Part shown: positions 58,997 through 64,000 of the stretch, one piece after another | How the letters are laid out: the number at the start of each line of letters is the position of its first letter | Numbering within the stretch: position 1 is the first letter of the stretch | Assembly: GCA_023374045.1 (NCBI GenBank) | Contig: CM041776.1 | Coordinates: 118,873,000-118,936,999 of the forward strand | Reading direction: 5' to 3' | DNA length: 64,000 nucleotides | Source: Limonium bicolor | Taxonomy: Eukaryota; Streptophyta; Magnoliopsida; Caryophyllales; Plumbaginaceae | Notes under the pieces: generated by a model | Told to the model about the DNA's origin: nothing | Databases searched by the model: none | What the model saw: only the letters and a program-made list of their open reading frames with translations | Program-made: the position numbers and the translations under genes

Positions 58997-61900
58997 GAAA
59001 CTTCCCATATATTGTCAAACTTTCTCCAAATTTTTCCTCAAGCCTCCTAATGTGTTCTAACATCATTTGGCACATCAAACCTACCTTATAACCTCCACCA
59101 AACTCATTAAAACAACTTACAAGAAATTCCTAACACTTGTCAATTAATTCGTTATATTTCTAACATGTACATTTTGTCTAAAACTTCAACTAACCAAAGT
59201 GTTTCTTTTCTACCCATATAACTCCTTCTTAACATCATTGCACTCCTTCTTTGCTTGTTAAACCTTCCAAGGTTATCTTGCATGTCCATGCACAATTTCT
59301 CTTTTTTTCACTTGTTACTCATCACTCTTAAACTCTTAAGCTTGCTTATACATTTCTTTCCATTATCTTAATACCTTGACATTGTTCTTCATTTACCTTA
59401 ACCATGCAACACCCTCCTTAGACATTTCCACTTCTCTTATGCAACTTACTCACCATTCTCATGATCATACCCTCTTATACGTTTCTAGTCATTTTCCTTG
59501 ATGACTTACAACATCCTCCTTTCATTTTCACTTCCATAACCCAAGTCCTCACATTACCATTCAACTAAACCTTACTAATCCACAACTAACATCACCACCT
59601 CTTACACAAACTTCCCGAACTCTCATTGTTCTTCTCTTAGTTCATACCTAAATCATCTCGAAGCATTATACATCATTTCCTTAAAACTTATGCACAAGTC
59701 TTACATTCCTCATATCATGATTTTGGTGTGTTTAATACACTCACCAATCCTCTAATTCCTCCTAGACATCTCTAGGTCATTCTAAACCTCAAGAACTCCT
59801 TAGTTAACTCATTTCCACCCAATTTCTTTTCATGCTCCTAGTAAACCCTAGGGCATATTAGCTCACCACCACCACTTAAACACTTTGTTTTCTACTCAAA
59901 TTTCGCCATAGCTCCTCTAGTATATTATCATGCCCAAACACATTATTTTCCTCACTCAACCATCTCATTCACAACAAACTCAATATATTGCAATAATCTT
60001 AAATTGCATAGCACTAAGGCTCTTAAATGACATGGCTCTTAGGCCCTTAAATAACTTAAACTTAAACACTGAATTTCCCACATATAAAAGCTTTCAACCT
60101 GCAAATACACCCATCAATCTCATAGTAGTAATGTTCTTAAAACTCATCTTAAACTTATATTACTAACTCATTCCCATTGGCTCCTTAGTCACAAGTTCAC
60201 AAGCTTATTTAAGTTCTTTTTCTTAGGTTATATAACCCAATACACAATGTAAGCTCTAAGCCACATTGGTATCCACTTAAACTCATACCTTAAAACTTAA
60301 ACCACCATTAGGTAAGCATTTTACCTTGTTTTCTCAAGCTTATCTTAACTTCCTCCTTAGACCTTCTTCTTGCATGAATCTCGGCCACCACTTAAATTCC
60401 CCTTGCCAATGTTCTAATCAATATTCAATGACTCATATGAGTACAACAATACACTAACCTCAAGGAATAAAAACCTAGGTTAGAAATGTGTTCTAAGGCA
60501 TAAAAGTGGATGATTACCTTTGAAGTCTCAAGGTAGACTTTGGCATTGAATGAAATAGGACCTCCACTAGTCCTTGGTGAATAAATCAAGCTAGAACAAG
60601 GCATAAAAACAAGGCCCCATGAGTAGAAATTTTCGGCCATGTACAAGAGATGATGGAAACATGGTTTTTTTACATTTTCTTTACCTTAAGAGAATGGAGA
60701 AGCTAATGAGCTCTTCAAACTTGGTTTTCCTCCATCAATGGAGTTTCCTCTTGGCACCAAAATGAAGCTTTGAAGGATTTGAAAAGATAGGAATGAAGGC
60801 CTTGATCTAACTAAGAGAAATCTATGCTTACTTTTCGATTTGGAGCAAAGATGAACATTTGGTGAGCAATTGAAGGTGGAGGCACCATGGATGGAGCTCT
60901 CACGGTTTTGGAGCAAAAGAAGAGAAGAAGAAATCGTGTGAAGAAGAGAAATGAAGAGAGAGAAGAAGAAAAGGTGGCTTATAAGAGATATTTGCTTTAA
61001 TAAAGCAAATAGTACTCTTTTACTTATCTCTTCTTTTCTTCCTTATTTGACTACTTATGGTGACTCACCCTCCTTTAGAAAACCGGCCCCTACCTTAAAT
61101 AAGGCTAGTCATGGTCTTTGTTGACCAACTAATTAGCTTATATTGATTAAAACTTAAACTAGTCATTATTTGGCACTATTCACTAATCAGTGCACATATT
61201 TCTGAAATTTTTGATTTCCCATTGATTTAGACCTCCTAATGTGATACTAATTAGTACACATGTTGATTAAAGAGTAATGATGGACATTTAGCCACTCAAA
61301 ACTCAATTCTAAGACAATTTCTCAAAAATGTGCTTTAAGACTTCTTAAAGCACATTTTGTGTTTAACTTGTTTTCAAGCTTGGTTTTCTTTGCTAATTGA
61401 TTTAAAATGACCATTAGAATATTACTAAGGTCTTATCATGATATTTGGGTACTCACCCAAGTCTCTCCAAGCTTAGAGCACGTTTTTGCCCTGATTGCCC
61501 TTAAGGCACTTTCTTGTGTTTTCCTTGGTTTAAATTGTCTACCAATCTTTCTAAGGCATATTTTAGCCTTACTACATCATGATTTGATTTTTACTTAGCA
61601 TACTTAGGTTTGGGGTATTTCAGGTATACTGGTGAGACATGTCGTTCTTTGACGAGACGTTGTCATTAGACTTGAGACGATTCTCATCTAAACATAATAT
61701 GAACAACTAGATAGCTCGTATAATTGGCAAACATTATTTAGTGGCTTGAAAGCCAAAAACGAGAATAAATTGTATACATATTTATAACTCTCCTATTGTT
61801 TGCCTTGATTGTTTATTGATTGGAATGCATTGTGATATGCTATGTGGTGAAGTATGTGGTATATGTGTGGATTGAATGAGTTAAGTTATCATACTCATAT

Positions 61901-62364
61901 ATGCATTGTTATGTATTTGATTGGTTTATTGTTGGTGTGATAATGGAGCCAGGGGCTATGAATGTTTGTTGAATTGTTGCAATATATATTATTGCTTTAC
62001 AATTTTAAATTATGTACATGGATTGCATGTAATTGAACCGCATGTCAACTTGACCAATTAATCTGAGGGTTTGAGGGCGCATGACGGTTGCTCAGTAGCA
62101 TACTCGGCAGGGGCTGATTCCATACATACAAACAAAATTCTACAGGTGTGTAGCTGCTGATGACGACATAGTGCGGGATGTGTCGGGTAGATAGTCACAT
62201 TTATTTAAGAATCTGTTGTTGTATTACAGTTCAGTTGTAAGAATATTGTATAAGACTTGAATATTTAGAATGCTCACTAGTTATTGGATATGGATTAGTG
62301 TATAGAAGGATGTCTATCTCTTGCTCATCGCAGTGGTTATTGTGAGACAGTAATTGGATGCCTA

Positions 62365-62386
62365 GTTACTCACATGGGTGAGTAAC
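62365..62386 (+). repeat. End hairpin of the outer solo LTR
   Basis: GTTACTCAC and GTGAGTAAC form a perfect 9-bp stem around ATGG, 117 bases before the LTR end; the stem sequence differs from those of the other families. Confidence 0.7.
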
Positions 62387-62552
62387 GGAGGTAGCACCCG
62401 AGTTTACATTATTATGATTAAATTTCCGTTGTATTATAATTAAGATTGAGCAGATTGTATAAAGCTTATTAGTATTGTATTATTACGAGTTAGGGGTGTT
62501 ACACTGCCAAGTGGACTAGGCTACACCAAGCACTAGGAGGCACACCCGCAGC

Positions 62553-62731
62553 CAGGGGCGGATCCAAAGGGGGGGGGGCCGGGGGGGGCACCGGCCCCCC
62601 CGAAACTTTTAAAATTTGTCAAATGCTCTTATAAATTTTTGAAAAAGTACAAAATAACATAATATTTTAAAGAGTGACATTGTCAAAAAAAATTTTGCCC
62701 CCCCGAGATAAAGCTTCTCGATCCGCTACTG
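62553..62731. mobile_element. hAT-like MITE (179 bp)
   Basis: Starts CAGGGGCGGATCCA and ends TCGATCCGCTACTG, an imperfect inverted repeat (about 11 of 14). The CAG(G/T)GGCGGATC terminus is a common plant hAT-type MITE end. G- and C-runs lie near both ends. I could not identify an 8-bp target duplication. Confidence 0.6.
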
Positions 62732-62761
62732 CTTTGATGCTTTGCTGTTTATAAGGTAGTT

Positions 62762-63000
62762 TGGTTAATTCTGTCAAATAGGTTAACCGAAAAATTAAAT
62801 TACAAACTTGGTTAATTCGATTATATACATTTTTTTTGTTTTTGCGTAACTGAACTTTTTAATTTGAATAATAAAAAATCAATCCCAGAACTGAAATTTT
62901 GTTACTCGGTTATACAAAATAACCAAAAAATTTATGTATGTAACCGAAATAACTAAATTTGTAATTTAATTTTTGGTTAACTACTTTGATTGAATTAACT
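62762..63000. mobile_element. Foldback MITE-like element (~240 bp)
   Basis: Arms of ~55-60 bases: GGTTAACCGAAAAATTAAAT near 62781 is matched in inverted form near 62960. No coding capacity and superfamily unknown. It abuts the copia LTR. Confidence 0.6.
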
Positions 63001-63256
63001 ATTAGAATATGTAAAACTGTGTATTTTGATATGTATTTGTTTGCGTGTATGAGACAGAAACATTGGTGAAGTATAATGAATTCTTTATTGATTCATCTTT
63101 CGTGCCGCTTAGTACAAACGATGCTATCTATATATAGCAATCTAGATAAAACTATGTAAAAGATAAAATATGTAGAAGATAAGATAATAACTAAACTCAT
63201 ATGGACTGATAAATAATATGGGCTTGACTTAATGGGCCTGCCTAAGTATTCCAATA
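63000..63256 (-). repeat. Ty1/copia 3' LTR (257 bp)
   Basis: Minus-strand sequence begins TATTGGAATACTTAGG next to a G-run polypurine tract (63257-63263) and ends CATATTCTAATA. It contains a TATATATAG box and AATCAATAAAG poly(A) signal. Boundaries are inferred because the 5' LTR is outside the window. Confidence 0.65.
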
Positions 63257-63297
63257 CCCCCCCGCAAGCCGCAGGGAATGGCAATTGACAAGGCTTG

Positions 63298-64000
63298 TTA
63301 CTGTTCTCGCATACCCATACTTTGTATCTGTTTCTTGTATGTCGCTCCCGGAAGAACTTTCGTCATCATGTCTGCCAATTGAGTGGTAGTATGTGTGTAA
63401 CCTATGTCAACAAGACCTTGTTGAATTTTTTCACGAACGAAATGACAGTCTATTTCGATATGCTTGGTTCGTTCATGGAAAACTGGATTACGTGCGATAT
63501 GAATCACTGACTGATTGTCACATTTAACCGGTACCGGTACAACATTAGTGACTCCAAGCTCAGACAAAAGACGTGTCAACCAGGTTAACTCTGCGGTGAC
63601 ACGTCGTAACGATCTATACTCTGCTTCTGCACTGGAAAGAGAGATCCTTGTTTCTTAGTCTTCCACGATATCGGACTATCCCCTAAAAAATATAATATCC
63701 TGAAACTGACTTCCTGGTGTTTGGACAAGCCGCCCAATCGGAATCACAATATGCCAAAAGATCCAACTTTGGACGTGTCCCTGCTGTAAGAACTATCCCA
63801 TAATTGATTGTGCCTTTAACATAACACAGTGCATGAAGAGCTGCCTCCATGTGGACGTCTGTGGGTTTTTGCATAAACTGACTCAGATTCTGAACAGTGA
63901 AACTAATATCTGGTCGTGTATTGGATAAATAATTCAGCTTCCCCACAAGCCTTCTGTAGATTGCAGGATCATGAAGGAGATTCCCATCATCAACTAACAG
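63298..64000 (-). pseudogene. pol: Ty1/copia pol, RT tail and RNase H
   Basis: Runs in from the right edge. Near 63946-63683: GKLNYLSNTRPDISFTVQNL, HALCYVKGTINYGI and LAYCDSDWAACPNTRKSVSG (start of RNase H). Near 63579-63298: VKCDNQSVIHIARNPVFHER, HIEIDCHFVREK, then QLADMMTKVLPG and the stop. This is the invariable C-terminus of plant copia polyproteins. The two parts are in different frames, with breaks between ~63580 and 63690. The last Asp of the RNase H site (HIEIDCH) is kept. Confidence 0.92.

Larger units (their letters stand above)
57119..61622 (-). mobile_element. Solo LTR nested in the previous one, reverse orientation, TSD GGTAT
   Basis: On the plus strand it reads TGTAACACCCC...GGGGTATTTCA, flanked by GGTAT at 57114-57118 and 61623-61627. 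It shares with the 3.8-kb LTRs the AAAATGTGCTTTAAG hairpin (61325-61358), TTTAAGGGCCTAAGAGCCATG, a palindromic array followed by an A-run, and the GCTGACCCCC hairpin, so it belongs to the same broad family as the AlkB-carrying element. 4,504 bp. Confidence 0.9.
52874..62503 (+). mobile_element. Solo LTR (5.1 kb excluding insert), TSD CTGCC
   Basis: Starts TGAAATACCCCC and ends GGGGTGTTACA, flanked by CTGCC at 52869-52873 and 62504-62508. It is interrupted by the reverse solo LTR plus its duplicated target (57119-61627). No PBS, polypurine tract or coding domain lies between the ends, so it is a solo LTR from recombination of a full element. It carries AGGTAA sites at about 53733, 53909, 54209 and 54524, and an end hairpin at 62365-62386. 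I see no CCGGAC array in this family. Confidence 0.9.

Overview
The window looks like repeat-rich nuclear DNA of a flowering plant, probably a eudicot. The evidence is a plant-type cytosolic HSP70 with the conserved intron, a plant mobile domain (PMD/MAIN-like) gene, CACTA, Mutator-like and hAT-like DNA transposons, a Ty1/copia tail, and several very large Ty3-type LTR elements primed by initiator-Met tRNA. I cannot name the species. Host-type genes are few: most of the 64 kb is mobile DNA, much of it nested.

Layout. 1-352: 5' end of a LINE-type ORF1 on the minus strand, running off the edge. 1082-3634: HSP70 gene with promoter, one intron and a frameshift. 4.6-6.5 kb: long-inverted-repeat transposon full of GATTCAC motifs, carrying inside it a complete Mutator-type foldback element (5083-5617, 9-bp duplication). 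6.7-11.8 kb: decayed minus-strand CACTA (En/Spm) element whose 5' end has been tandemly duplicated. 12005-26129: Del/Tekay-like Ty3 retrotransposon with 3.8-kb LTRs. 26.5-27.9 kb: two small, apparently paralogous genes of unknown function. 28.17-28.89 and 42.87-43.20 kb: a 192-bp tandem repeat array split by a 13,980-bp non-coding LARD-type LTR element (28894-42873, duplication TCCGT). 43.49-48.26 kb: five-exon PMD pseudogene on the minus strand with a 2.4-kb AT-rich repetitive intron. 48.49-48.65 kb: two hairpins. 49592-50691: second Mutator-type foldback element. About 51.86-52.83 kb: second GATTCA-type inverted-repeat element. 52874-62503: 5.1-kb solo LTR (duplication CTGCC) holding a 4.5-kb solo LTR in opposite orientation (57119-61622, duplication GGTAT). 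62.55-63.0 kb: two MITE-like elements. 63000-64000: 3' end of a minus-strand Ty1/copia element.

The standout is the Ty3 element at 12005-26129. Between gag and protease it carries an AlkB-type Fe(II)/2-oxoglutarate dioxygenase, recognisably of the plant ALKBH1 kind, with all catalytic motifs visible. Gag is interrupted by short GT-AG introns. A single splice donor after the zinc knuckles (17481) joins in frame either to the AlkB exon (acceptor 17603), giving Gag-AlkB that ends at a stop, or to an acceptor after AlkB (18543), giving an in-frame Gag-Pro-Pol fusion. This predicts a splicing switch between an RNA or DNA demethylase product and the replication polyprotein.

The large LTR families here, though diverged, share termini (TGAAATACC...TGTTACA) and structural motifs: a hairpin near the LTR 3' end whose two arms change together between families, a GACCCCC/GGGGG hairpin, a repeated polypurine tract with a hairpin beside it, and arrays of palindromic CCGGAC/GTCCGG modules. 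Most coding frames are broken by single-base losses, often in short base runs. Some of these breaks may therefore be assembly errors rather than true decay.
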